The position numbers and the translations under genes are program-made. Below are positions 9,188 to 19,740 of a stretch of DNA of 64,000 nt, piece after piece. Source of the DNA: CAYIHX01 sp964363305 (GTDB lineage Bacteria; Bdellovibrionota; UBA1018). The number at the start of each line of letters is the position of its first letter. The stretch's first letter is position 1. The DNA lies in NCBI GenBank assembly GCA_964363305.1, contig CAYIHX010000011.1, positions 20,776 through 84,775 of the forward strand, written 5' to 3'. Under the pieces are notes generated by a model. The model saw only the letters and a program-made list of their open reading frames with translations. It was not told where the DNA came from and made no database searches.

Positions 9188-10762
9188 TCATTGACTCAGC
9201 ACAGTCCTATCTGGCACGGCCTGAAGGCATTGCCACCAACGCCCGATCCCCATGATCCTGCCCGGCTGCGAATCGGGTGAAAATGGGAGCCCCACAAGCA
9301 GTTCGGCGAGGACATTTCGCCGTTCTGCCTCGCTCGGAAACGCTTCTGCGAAGGCGCGTTCTTTTTTTGCCCAAAGAGCTGCCTCTCGCGCATCTTCGTC
9401 GAGCCGCTGACGCTCAAGTTCAGCCTCCCGTCGCTCCCGCTCGGCGCATTCCCGCGCCTTCTGGCGACGCGAATCCACCTCGATGAAGACCTCGGCCATC
9501 GCCTTGGCGAGGTAGGCCATCGGCGAATGGCAGGGTTGCGATTCTTCGCCATTCGGACCCCGGCGCACGATCCCGCGAGTTTGCAACATGCTGAGGCAAT
9601 CTGCGATGTCGTCGGCTGAGTAGTCTCCAAGAAGGCCTTCAAGGGCTTGCCATTCGCTCTCTCTCTTTTTCGCTGGCTTGAGGTCCACGAAGTACGATTT
9701 CAGTTTTTCCGGCAACGGCGGGAGAGAGAGTTTGTTTTCTATCGTTTGAATATCTTTAAAGGGGGTTGCTGCAGGAACCACCGCCTGGGTCGGTACAGCA
9801 ACCGGGGCGGAGGTTCCCACAGCGACCGGGGTCGCCACCGGAACCGTGCTTGCTGTACCGACCTGGGTTTGTGCAGGAACCAAGGTAGTTGGAGCTTTAG
9901 ATTTTGAAAAAAACTCCCATTCGTCTTCGAAGACCAGACCAAGCTGATTTGGCCGGTGTTGATCGCCCGGGATCTTCTCGATAAGGCCCTTCGCCTGTAG
10001 ATCAGAGATCGCTTGGAGAATGGCCGGCCCACGCAGACCACTCTGGCGCTCAAGTACAGCCTTGGACAGCGGTGCGTACCGCTTCTGAAACGAGATCGTA
10101 AACCGGGCGATGAGAAGCAGGATCTGCATCTCGCTTCGCACCAGGTCACCGCAGGCCATGCGCATAAGAAAGCTGTTGGGAAGCCGGGTATACCCTTGGT
10201 GGAGCTTCGGCGCCGCCTGGGCTTCGAGCGTGACCGAGCTATCCTGCCCGCTGGCCGACGCCGGTGGTCCCTCCTCGACCGCCACAAGGTTTGAAGACGG
10301 TACCTTGGCTTGTGGAGAAACCTGGGTCGGTTTGGCAACCGGGGTCGCCGCAGGAACCGAGGTTGATAGAGTGACCGGGGTTGCTGCCGGAACCGGGGTT
10401 TCCGTGGCAACCTTGGTTTGTGGAACCACCGGGGTCGGTGGATCGACCTGGGTTTGTCGAGGAACCTGGGCTGATGCAGGTACCGGGGTTGCCGTAGCTA
10501 CCAGGGTTTGTGGAGGAACCTGGGTTTCCAGGAGAACCGGGGTCGCGGCAGCAACCTCGGTCGCTACCGGAACCTGGGTCGCTACCGGAACCTGGGTCGC
10601 TACCGGAACCTGGGTCGCTACATCAACCTCGGTTTCTGGAGGAACCTCGGTTGTTTCAGCAACCGGGGTCGGTGCCTTGAACTGCGGTTGTCGCGCCGGG
10701 AGTTTGAACGGCTTCTTGACGTGGAGCGACTCCATCGCTGCTTTGAGTTCGCTTTTACTCAT
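9188..10762 (-). CDS. Phage-O-like winged-helix replication/regulatory protein with long TxVPxA repeat tract
   Basis: The start chosen (MSKSELKAAM, 10762) overlaps the ParA stop by 8 bp; the longer upstream frame lies inside parA and is rejected. The 524-residue product has four parts. A short N-terminus is followed by a 120-residue tract of six-residue repeats of the form T-x-V-P-x-A. A winged-helix domain (about residues 190-290; GYTRLPNSFL, ARFTISFQKRY, ISDLQAKGLIEK) resembles the N-terminal DNA-binding domain of phage replication protein O. A second, shorter T-x-V-P tract then leads to a highly charged helical C-terminus. A role as replication initiator or partition partner of a plasmid-like element is inferred from ParA. 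No ParB gene is present, so this protein may also fill the centromere-binding role. Confidence 0.6.
   Translation of the reverse strand: MSKSELKAAMESLHVKKPFKLPARQPQFKAPTPVAETTEVPPETEVDVATQVPVATQVPVATQVPVATEVAAATPVLLETQVPPQTLVATATPVPASAQVPRQTQVDPPTPVVPQTKVATETPVPAATPVTLSTSVPAATPVAKPTQVSPQAKVPSSNLVAVEEGPPASASGQDSSVTLEAQAAPKLHQGYTRLPNSFLMRMACGDLVRSEMQILLLIARFTISFQKRYAPLSKAVLERQSGLRGPAILQAISDLQAKGLIEKIPGDQHRPNQLGLVFEDEWEFFSKSKAPTTLVPAQTQVGTASTVPVATPVAVGTSAPVAVPTQAVVPAATPFKDIQTIENKLSLPPLPEKLKSYFVDLKPAKKRESEWQALEGLLGDYSADDIADCLSMLQTRGIVRRGPNGEESQPCHSPMAYLAKAMAEVFIEVDSRRQKARECAERERREAELERQRLDEDAREAALWAKKERAFAEAFPSEAERRNVLAELLVGLPFSPDSQPGRIMGIGRWWQCLQAVPDRTVLSQ
9783..9886. repeat. Short second array of the 18-bp ACC-x-x-GGT repeat
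   Basis: Six units of the same core seen in the main array (e.g. ACCTGGGT, ACCGGGGC) begin at 9783, 9801, 9825, 9843, 9861 and 9879. Spacing is 18 bp except for one 24-bp step. They lie inside the coding region for the second TxV-rich tract, after the winged-helix coding segment. The first unit is degenerate. Confidence 0.75.
10302..10669. repeat. 21 phase-locked 18-bp repeats inside the O-like gene (candidate iterons)
   Basis: The plus-strand core ACC(T/G)(G/C)GGT starts at 10302, 10320, 10338 and so on every 18 bp without a single slip to 10662, giving 21 units. Four units around 10554-10625 share nearly identical flanks (GAACCTGGGTCGCTACCG); the rest conserve only the core. In protein terms each unit encodes T-x-V plus three variable residues. 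The Thr codon is ACC in 20 of 21 units (the unit at 10302 encodes Ala), which suggests either recent expansion or selection at the DNA level. Confidence 0.85.
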
Positions 10763-11597
10763 GTGCCACCCCCGCGACGAGTGAGAGGGCCGGGCGGGAT
10801 GCAGCGCTCGCGCTAATGGCTTCGCCCATACCCAAGCGGGCCATGACTTCATTGCCGAGACCGAGGTAGTCCTTCGCGCCCGTGCTCTCGGGTGCGTGGT
10901 GGAAGATCGTCTTGCCGAGCGCTGGGGCTTCGCGGAGTTTCACCGACCGCTTGATCTTGGTTTCAAAGACCGCTTCGCCGAAGTTGCCCACCAGTGTGTC
11001 CCACGTTTGGCTCGCGATGTTCGTGGGGTCGACCAACGTCAAAAGATAGCCAAGAACGCTCAATTTTGGATTGGTGCCGCGCTGGATCTCGTCGACTTCG
11101 GCGTGCAGCTCCTTGATGCCCATGAGGGCGAAGTAGCTGGAGTCGACCGGTACGATGAGGTGCGAGGCGGCATTGAGGGCCGAGTTCATGAGCGGCCCGA
11201 AGGTGGGCGGGGTGTCGATCACGATTACCGAATATTGCGAACGTAGCGGTTGCAGACGCTGCGCAAGCCGCAGCTCGGCATTGGTCAGCGAGACCATCTC
11301 GCGTTCCACCCGCGAGAGCAGGGGTGTGGCGGGGATCAAATCCATGCCGTCACCCTGGTAAATGACGCGTTCGACGGGCAGCGCGCGGTCGCGGATCATT
11401 TCCGCGATCGAGTTTTGGATGGTCTCTAGCCGCACGCCTACGCCCTGGGTGGCGTTGCCTTGGGGGTCCAGGTCGACGAGCAGGACGCGCAAGTCCTGGA
11501 GCGCCATGGCCTGCGCGAGGTTGATGGCGGTGGTCGTTTTTCCGACGCCGCCCTTTTGATTTGCGACCGCGATGACGGGGCACTGTGCTTGATTCAT
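10755..11597 (-). CDS. parA: ParA/Soj-family partition ATPase
   Basis: The 280-residue product begins MNQAQCPVIAVANQKGG, with the deviant Walker A motif KGGVGKTT at residues 15-22, a switch segment LVDLDPQGNAT near 40-50 and a VIDTPP motif (Walker B/switch). This is the standard ParA ATPase fold, which moves plasmid or chromosomal cargo over the nucleoid. The start at 11597 has GGAG 6 nt upstream; two other in-frame ATGs lie just before it. The stop overlaps the start of the winged-helix gene by 8 bp, so the two are translationally coupled. No parB follows. Near a DISARM operon and a tmRNA end this looks like the maintenance module of an integrated plasmid or ICE rather than the chromosomal parA. 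Confidence 0.9.
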   Translation of the reverse strand: MNQAQCPVIAVANQKGGVGKTTTAINLAQAMALQDLRVLLVDLDPQGNATQGVGVRLETIQNSIAEMIRDRALPVERVIYQGDGMDLIPATPLLSRVEREMVSLTNAELRLAQRLQPLRSQYSVIVIDTPPTFGPLMNSALNAASHLIVPVDSSYFALMGIKELHAEVDEIQRGTNPKLSVLGYLLTLVDPTNIASQTWDTLVGNFGEAVFETKIKRSVKLREAPALGKTIFHHAPESTGAKDYLGLGNEVMARLGMGEAISASAASRPALSLVAGVAHE

Positions 11598-11976
11598 TTT
11601 CATCTCCATTCGAGTTGACAGTGGCGGCACCTCTCTTTAAGAATGGAGAAGTACCGTCCAGGAGCCGCACCACATGCAGCTCCGGTTAAGGGTGAAAAGT
11701 CAGTTTCCGCTTCCGCCAAGATTAGGAACTGACGACGAGTAAGTTTGAAAAGCCTGGGGCAACAACCCTGGGCTTTTTCAATTTAGGGTGGTTTGAAATC
11801 GAGTGAAGTCATCTCGCTCCTTTCTGGGTGCTCACTTGCGTGAGCACCGTGTTGAGCGAGCCGATTCGTAGGAAGAATGTAGGAACTTTGTAGGAAACTC
11901 CCGAAATCTTGCGACAGATCGGGAAATGTCGAAGCTGCTTGGAACTCGTAACTACTTGAATCCTAACAGCCCGAAA
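11598..11976. other. Intergenic region between parA and ssrA
   Basis: No gene is supported here. A hairpin at 11747-11780 (AAAAGCC ... GGCTTTT) with A/T tracts on both sides looks like a bidirectional terminator. The parA promoter should lie within the first 150 bp but no clear hexamers stand out. If an element is integrated at ssrA, its end would lie here. Confidence 0.4.
11747..11780. terminator. Probable bidirectional rho-independent terminator
   Basis: The sequence GAAAAGCCTGGGG, a short loop, then CCCTGGGCTTTTTC forms a stem of AAAAGCC with GGCTTTT and a partly paired top. It has an A-run on one side and a T-run on the other. Confidence 0.5.
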
Positions 11977-12010
11977 TGAAAAGGCTCCCACAGGTTCCTC
12001 TGTGAGAGCC
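11977..12010 (-). terminator. Rho-independent terminator of ssrA
   Basis: On the minus strand GGCTCTCACAG, loop AGGAAC, CTGTGGGAGCC then TTTTC forms an 11-bp stem (one wobble pair) followed by a T-run. It lies 11 bp past the CCA end of the tmRNA. Confidence 0.8.
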
Positions 12011-12020
12011 GTTCCAAGTT

Positions 12021-12373
12021 TGGTGGAGACGGTGGGAGTCGAACCCACGTCCGAAAGTCATCCATCGCCAGATTCTACATGCTTAGCTCACTCTTTAGAT
12101 TGGGTGGTTGACGCCTGTGAGCCGGCTTCGTCCACCCTCCGCCGACAGTTATTTCGCTTTGCGTCCGTCTGCGAGGGGCGCATTGCTAGTCTGCTGAATG
12201 GCGTTCGTCCCAGGGCCACAGACCGAGCTCTGGGCGAACGTCGCGGCTTATATTAAGCTGCGAGGGCGTATTCGTTATTTGCGAATACAGTTTGCCGCCT
12301 GTTTAACGAGGCCTGACGGCACCTCGGCATGCCTCCAGGATTTCAAGGCTCCCGTCGAAACCGGATCGTCCCC
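12021..12373 (-). ncRNA. ssrA: Transfer-messenger RNA (tmRNA)
   Basis: The 3' end (read on the minus strand) has the TpsiC arm GTGGGTTCGACTCCCAC and the terminal CTCCACCA. The 5' end is GGGGACGATCCGGTTTCGACGG, with the invariant GGTTTCGAC. The seven 5' bases pair with the 3' strand of the acceptor stem (one G-U). The RNA is one-piece and 353 nt long. The tag reading frame resumes at GCA (12281) and encodes ANNEYALAA, stopping at TAA (12252). The context TTCGCAAATAACGAA aligns with the E. coli resume site. tmRNA rescues stalled ribosomes together with SmpB, which is not in the window. Confidence 0.97.
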
Positions 12374-12420
12374 AAATCAATTTCTAGAAACCTCGCTCAC
12401 TCTATCCTAAAGGTGGGCAG

Positions 12421-13203
12421 ATGAGAACCCCAGGGAAGAAAGAGCTGGCGCGCATCTTGTCGAAGCGCGGACTGGCGTCCCGAACCCAGGCGGAGGCCCT
12501 GATTCGAGCTGGGCGGGTTCGAGTGGATGGCCGGGTCATTCTCGATCCGTTTCGGGCGTTTTCGGTCGAGACCGCGAGGATTGAGATACTCGCTGCGGGG
12601 GCTGGGCGGGAGGCGGGTCCGGTCGGCGTGGGCCCGCTCAGGGAGAACTTCACCCTGCTTCTCCACAAGCCGAAGGGCGTGGTCACTACGCATTCGGACG
12701 AGAAGGGGCGGCCGACGGTGTTTTCTGGTCTGGAGGGGACGCCGGGCTTGCCCCGTGAAAAGCTCATCGCGGTGGGGCGGTTGGATCTCGCGACGACTGG
12801 GCTTTTGCTTCTCACCAACGACACCGTGTTTTCGGCCTGGGTGACGGACCCTAAAAACTCTATTCCACGTGTGTATCTGGTGTCGGTGCGGGGCCTGTTT
12901 ACGGATGAAAAGGCCCAAGAGTGTCTGGGTGGCATTGAGGAGGGGGATGAACGCCTCGGAGCGACGCGAGTGGAGATTCGGAAGAGTTCGCAGCGTGAGA
13001 GCCATCTGGTCGTCGAGCTGAAAGAGGGGAAGAACCGTGAGATTCGACGGATGCTGAAGAGCTTGGGCCACGAGGTGACTCGCCTGCAGCGGGTGTCTTT
13101 CGGGGGCTTGCAGCTCGGCGCGCTCCAGCCCGGCGCATTTCGAAGGGTGTCGCTCGGGGAGTTGGCGGCGGCATTCCCGGGGGCGAGCATTCTGTCTGGG
13201 TGA
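12421..13203 (+). CDS. RsuA/RluB/RluE-family rRNA pseudouridine synthase
   Basis: The 260-residue protein has an N-terminal S4 RNA-binding domain (LARILSKRGLASRTQAEALI, G-x-V-x-V-DG), then LLLHKPKGVVTTHSD. The catalytic motif GRLDLATTGLLLLTND is near residues 118-133, with the nucleophilic Asp near 121. The late motif EGKNREIRRMLKSLGHEV is characteristic of the RsuA/RluB/RluE branch rather than RluA. It should isomerise a uridine in 16S or 23S rRNA; which position cannot be told from sequence alone. An AAGGTGGG ribosome-binding site lies just before the ATG. The preceding tmRNA is divergent, so the gene probably has its own promoter in the short gap. Confidence 0.9.
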   Translation: MRTPGKKELARILSKRGLASRTQAEALIRAGRVRVDGRVILDPFRAFSVETARIEILAAGAGREAGPVGVGPLRENFTLLLHKPKGVVTTHSDEKGRPTVFSGLEGTPGLPREKLIAVGRLDLATTGLLLLTNDTVFSAWVTDPKNSIPRVYLVSVRGLFTDEKAQECLGGIEEGDERLGATRVEIRKSSQRESHLVVELKEGKNREIRRMLKSLGHEVTRLQRVSFGGLQLGALQPGAFRRVSLGELAAAFPGASILSG

Positions 13204-13313
13204 TGAGATCCCTCATGATTTGAAAAACCTAATGCACCCAGTCTGAAAGTTTGCCTTATTTGGCACACTGTGACAGCGCTACTGCGTCAGTCAGTGTGTG
13301 CAAGGGGAAAAAA

Positions 13314-15308
13314 ATGAAAATCACGTCGTTTGGGATGGTTCGCTTGGCGAGCCTGAGTTGTGTGGCTTTGTCCGCTTGTGGCCCGGTGTCTCAGCCGGAT
13401 GCCGCATTGGAGCGAGCGGTCGAGCGATTGCGTTCGGGCGCATTGATCGAAGAGATGAATCAGAAGGCAGTGGCCCAGGATGAAAAGGGAACCTGGGGCC
13501 TTTACCGCGATGCGGAGAACGCTTACGTCGAGCATGATACCCCGCGAACCGCCGCGAACCCGGATCCTTGCCCGGAAGTGGGCGCGCCTGCGGCATCGGC
13601 ATCGCTCGAGGTGCGGAAGGCTGAGCTGGTAAAGTTCGGCGCCTGTGTTCGGCGCTTGCTGAATCGAGGCTTTCTTTTGATGCAGGCGTTTGACTCGTAC
13701 AAGATTTTCGTCCCGGCGCCGGGCACGCAATCGTATGCGGAGATGAGCGACGCCGAGCTCGAGGAACTGATGAAGACGTCGATCGGTCGTCATCCGTTGG
13801 CCTTTTTGGGATCGAGTGATCCGATCCTCCTGCAGCTTCGAACGTCTTACTCGATGCCCGAGCAGGATGAGCTGCGCCGAATGGCCGGAGCGCGCCGCGC
13901 GGCTTTCAACGCGGGTGAGTCGGCGATCTATCGGGTGATGGAGCGGCGCCTTGCGCTCTTGGAGTCGTTCAAAGAGATCAACCGCTATGCGGCCTTGCTG
14001 GCGATGTTTAAGAATCGCGCTGACGTCGCTGGGACGGAGACCCTCAGCGCCTTGGCGCAGGTGAAGGGGCTCGAGGCGTTCGCGCCTTCGTCGGTTTCTG
14101 AGTTCCCGGCGGATCTTCTGCATCCGTACGCGTTCTTGGCGATCGCGCCGGATGAAAACCATGAGGAGGACGCATTGAGCGCAGGGGAGGACCCGTTCGC
14201 CCGCGCCAACTCGATGAGGTACGAGCTTGATGGAGCCGCTAGCCGTGTTGAGAATACGATGCTGGGTTACATGATCTTCAGCTTGCTCGATAACCCGACG
14301 ATGCCGGAGCACGCAGTCCCGGCTGCTGAGGCGGCGCGCGTGGCGGTGATCGACAGCGGCGCCGACTGGACGCAGTACCCGGACTTGGGGTTGTTTCTCG
14401 GTCGGGGCGTCGAGGGTGAGATGCCGTCGAAGGACTTTTCGGATCGCGACTCAAACCCCTGGATTCCGGCCTTCGGAATGCTCGAGCATGGCTCGGGCGT
14501 GATGGCGACGGTGCTGACGATCGCGGCGCACTACGCGCCGGAGCTTCTCACGCAGCGGAAGATCGACGTGGGGATGTGGAAAGAAAGCAGCGTCCGTTCG
14601 CTTTTGGCGGGCGAGCCGTTCCGCGAACTTCATCATTTTGACTTGGCGGGTATGTTTTCGCTGTTTGCAGGGATTGATGAGCGGATTCAAGCCGCGCGGC
14701 AGGGCACGGGGGTTTCGCCGGATGTGGTTTCGATGAGCCTGGGTTTTCCGACCTGGTCTTTGATCGAGAAAACCGGCCTGCGCGACATGCTGCTCCAGGC
14801 GCCTTGGCTCTGGGTGATGGCGGCGGGCAATGGCGGCGTGAATGTCTCGGAAGAAAAGCGCTCATGCTTTGATGACGTGCCGGCGGAGCTTCGCAAGGAC
14901 GATCATATTCTTTGCGTCGGCGCGCTCGAGCAGGGGATCGTCCAGGATCGGATCCGTGGGTACTCGAACTTCGGGGCCCGCGTCGACGTGTACGCTTATG
15001 AAAGCTACATTCGGCATTGCCCGAACGGCACGTCTTGCTCGACGCCGGCCGTGACCGGCGCGGCGGCGGTGCTGAAGGCCAGCTTTCCGGCCTTGACTCC
15101 GGCGCTGTTGAAGCAGGCGATCGTCGAAGCGGCGGAGGAGCGTGAGCTTCCGGTCGAGAACGAGACGGCGGAACGCGCTCAACACACGTCCTATGTGCCC
15201 GAGCTGCGTCGGGTACGGGTTTTTGACCCGGAGACCATGCTCGGCCGGGCGATGAAAGTCGCTCAGCGTTTGGTGCGCACGGCGGTGCCGGTGACGCTGA
15301 TTCGGTAA
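13314..15308 (+). CDS. Subtilisin-like (S8) serine protease lipoprotein
   Basis: Translation most likely starts at 13314 (MKITSFGMV), with AAGGGG just upstream. The signal peptide ends in the lipobox LSACGP, giving a membrane-anchored lipoprotein of 664 residues. A 330-residue helical N-terminal region precedes an S8 catalytic domain. The Asp motif AVIDSGAD is near residue 346, the His motif EHGSGVMATV near 391, the oxyanion-hole segment AAGNGG near 505 and the Ser motif NGTSCSTPAVTGAAA has Ser near 576. All triad residues are present. The spacing between Asp and His is short and the His block lacks the usual HGT. The N-terminal region may be a pro-domain or a targeting module. The last 46 bp overlap the convergent gene at 15263. 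Confidence 0.88.
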   Translation: MKITSFGMVRLASLSCVALSACGPVSQPDAALERAVERLRSGALIEEMNQKAVAQDEKGTWGLYRDAENAYVEHDTPRTAANPDPCPEVGAPAASASLEVRKAELVKFGACVRRLLNRGFLLMQAFDSYKIFVPAPGTQSYAEMSDAELEELMKTSIGRHPLAFLGSSDPILLQLRTSYSMPEQDELRRMAGARRAAFNAGESAIYRVMERRLALLESFKEINRYAALLAMFKNRADVAGTETLSALAQVKGLEAFAPSSVSEFPADLLHPYAFLAIAPDENHEEDALSAGEDPFARANSMRYELDGAASRVENTMLGYMIFSLLDNPTMPEHAVPAAEAARVAVIDSGADWTQYPDLGLFLGRGVEGEMPSKDFSDRDSNPWIPAFGMLEHGSGVMATVLTIAAHYAPELLTQRKIDVGMWKESSVRSLLAGEPFRELHHFDLAGMFSLFAGIDERIQAARQGTGVSPDVVSMSLGFPTWSLIEKTGLRDMLLQAPWLWVMAAGNGGVNVSEEKRSCFDDVPAELRKDDHILCVGALEQGIVQDRIRGYSNFGARVDVYAYESYIRHCPNGTSCSTPAVTGAAAVLKASFPALTPALLKQAIVEAAEERELPVENETAERAQHTSYVPELRRVRVFDPETMLGRAMKVAQRLVRTAVPVTLIR

Positions 15309-16279
15309 CTCGAGGGTAAATCCAGGCGGTCGATGCGAAGCTGAAAACCCGTGATCGCATCGGCCCCTTGGCGATGGGCGAGTTGGCGGAGCTCTCGTTT
15401 GAGGTTTTCGACGAGATCGTTGTATTCGGCAGAACGCCGCAGCTCGAGCGCGTAGCTTTTCAGGCCGGCGCTGGCGGTGACGACGTCGATGGCTTTTTCG
15501 ATTTCGCTATTGGGCAGCGCGGAATCCGTGCTGATGACGATCGACTCGGCGTCGCTGGTGGCGTCGAAGAGGTACACTTGCGGGGGCTCTGGCGCGGAAA
15601 GGAGAGGGTCTTCCGAGGTGGTGTGGGTGTCGGGCGTGGAGAAGATCTCATCGGAGGGCGCAATTTGCATGATCACGTTGGCGGTTCGAAGCGTTTGGAT
15701 GAGGAGGATGCCGGCGTACTCGCTGATTCGGGGGATGAGGATTTTTCCTCCGCGGAACTGAGGCTCGAGATCTTCCTTGCGGATGCCGTAGTTTTCGCGC
15801 TCAAGCAGGTCGAGCAGCTTCTCTTGCTCGTCAGCCTGGAGAGTGCCGGTGATCAGCACGCTGAATGGGTATGCGGCGGGGACGGCGGCCGGTGCGATCG
15901 TGCGAGCCGGTGGGGGTGCCGCCGCGGCCCTCGGGGTGGTGGCAAAGGCCTCCGTGACGGAGGGAGGCGGCTCGTTTGGCGGGAGCTCGTCGTCGGGCGG
16001 AGAAGCGAACGACTCGTCCGGGGTGATCGATGGTTCGGAAAGGGTGGAAAGTTCGAGGCCGGAGGAGTCAGAGGATTCGCTAATCGGAAAGTTGGTCCCC
16101 TCGGGGGACGGAAGTTCGGCCACGGGATTTGACTTCGCAAAATCATCGAGATTTTCAAAGGCCTCAATGGGCTCAATCGCCTGCTCCGCCATCGCCTCGT
16201 TATCGGGGATCTCGTCCGCGTGCGATTTTGAGTATTCGACCAGGTTGGTGAGGTCCTTCTTCGGGACATCGTCAGACAT
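15263..16279 (-). CDS. Acidic protein of unknown function, secA-linked
   Basis: This 338-residue protein has an acidic, Pro/Ser-rich and probably disordered N-terminal half (residues 1-140). Two compact regions follow. The first contains FSVLITGTLQADEQEKLLDLL and a segment on regulating contacts (GIRKEDLEPQFRGGKILIP). The second ends with GADAITGFQLRIDRLDLP, which recalls the fold of small YbjQ-like (heavy-metal-binding-domain) proteins, where a helix with 'A...GA(D/N)A(I/V)' precedes a strand. It starts 2 bp after the secA stop and must be co-transcribed with it. It has no signal peptide, so it is cytoplasmic; a role near the translocase is only a guess from linkage. I do not recognise the family. 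Confidence 0.7.
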   Translation of the reverse strand: MSDDVPKKDLTNLVEYSKSHADEIPDNEAMAEQAIEPIEAFENLDDFAKSNPVAELPSPEGTNFPISESSDSSGLELSTLSEPSITPDESFASPPDDELPPNEPPPSVTEAFATTPRAAAAPPPARTIAPAAVPAAYPFSVLITGTLQADEQEKLLDLLERENYGIRKEDLEPQFRGGKILIPRISEYAGILLIQTLRTANVIMQIAPSDEIFSTPDTHTTSEDPLLSAPEPPQVYLFDATSDAESIVISTDSALPNSEIEKAIDVVTASAGLKSYALELRRSAEYNDLVENLKRELRQLAHRQGADAITGFQLRIDRLDLPSSYRISVTGTAVRTKR

Positions 16280-16281
16280 GC

Positions 16282-19233
<2,952 letters not shown>

Positions 19234-19366
19234 CGAAACCGTATCCTGTCGATATTGCAGACTGATTTGCCAAAGGGGCGATCACGTTGAGCCTATCGAT
19301 CCGAGAATCGAGTGTCACGTGAAAATGAGTCCGTTATGCAGGATGTCAATAAGGAGGGAGGAAGAA

Positions 19367-19666
19367 TTAATTTTCGATGAGGTAGCAGAGGAAGGTGCCC
19401 TGCCAGGCGGCGGTGGCTGGGCGGATCTCCAGGCGGTAGGCGACGCCGCTGAGTTCGTTGAGGGTATAGTCTTCCGGGTTCAGGACGCCGAGGTCGGAGC
19501 GTTCGAGCGAGAGGAGGTGGGCGTCGCGGGTGTCGTGATTGGAAAGGGTCTGCTGGAGGTAGAAGAGTTGTTCGGCGCTGGATTCGTCGTGGCACTGGTA
19601 GACCTCGGTGCCGGCCCAGGCGGGGGAGGCCATGAATACAAGGGTCAACACAGTGAGAATTCGCAT
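19367..19666 (-). CDS. Small secreted protein of unknown function
   Basis: The 99-residue product starts with a clear signal peptide (MRILTVLTLVFMASPAWA, cleavage before GTEV). The mature part is about 80 residues, with two Cys (YQCHDESS and FLCYLIEN) that could form a disulfide. No family is recognised. It lies between the M23 peptidase gene and secA on the same strand, with 74 and 133 bp gaps. Confidence 0.6.
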   Translation of the reverse strand: MRILTVLTLVFMASPAWAGTEVYQCHDESSAEQLFYLQQTLSNHDTRDAHLLSLERSDLGVLNPEDYTLNELSGVAYRLEIRPATAAWQGTFLCYLIEN

Positions 19667-19740
19667 GGGGACCTTGTACTCGAGGCGTGGCGGATGGGCA
19701 ATCCAGTGCTCATCCGGCGAGATACGCGAACTCGTGGGGG

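Noticed and set aside
10302..10669. Possible CRISPR array
   Set aside because: The repeats are 18 bp, contiguous, in phase with an open reading frame, and have no unique spacers.
11809..12048. 79-residue open frame overlapping the tmRNA 3' end
   Set aside because: It runs through the tmRNA acceptor stem and terminator; coding is unlikely.
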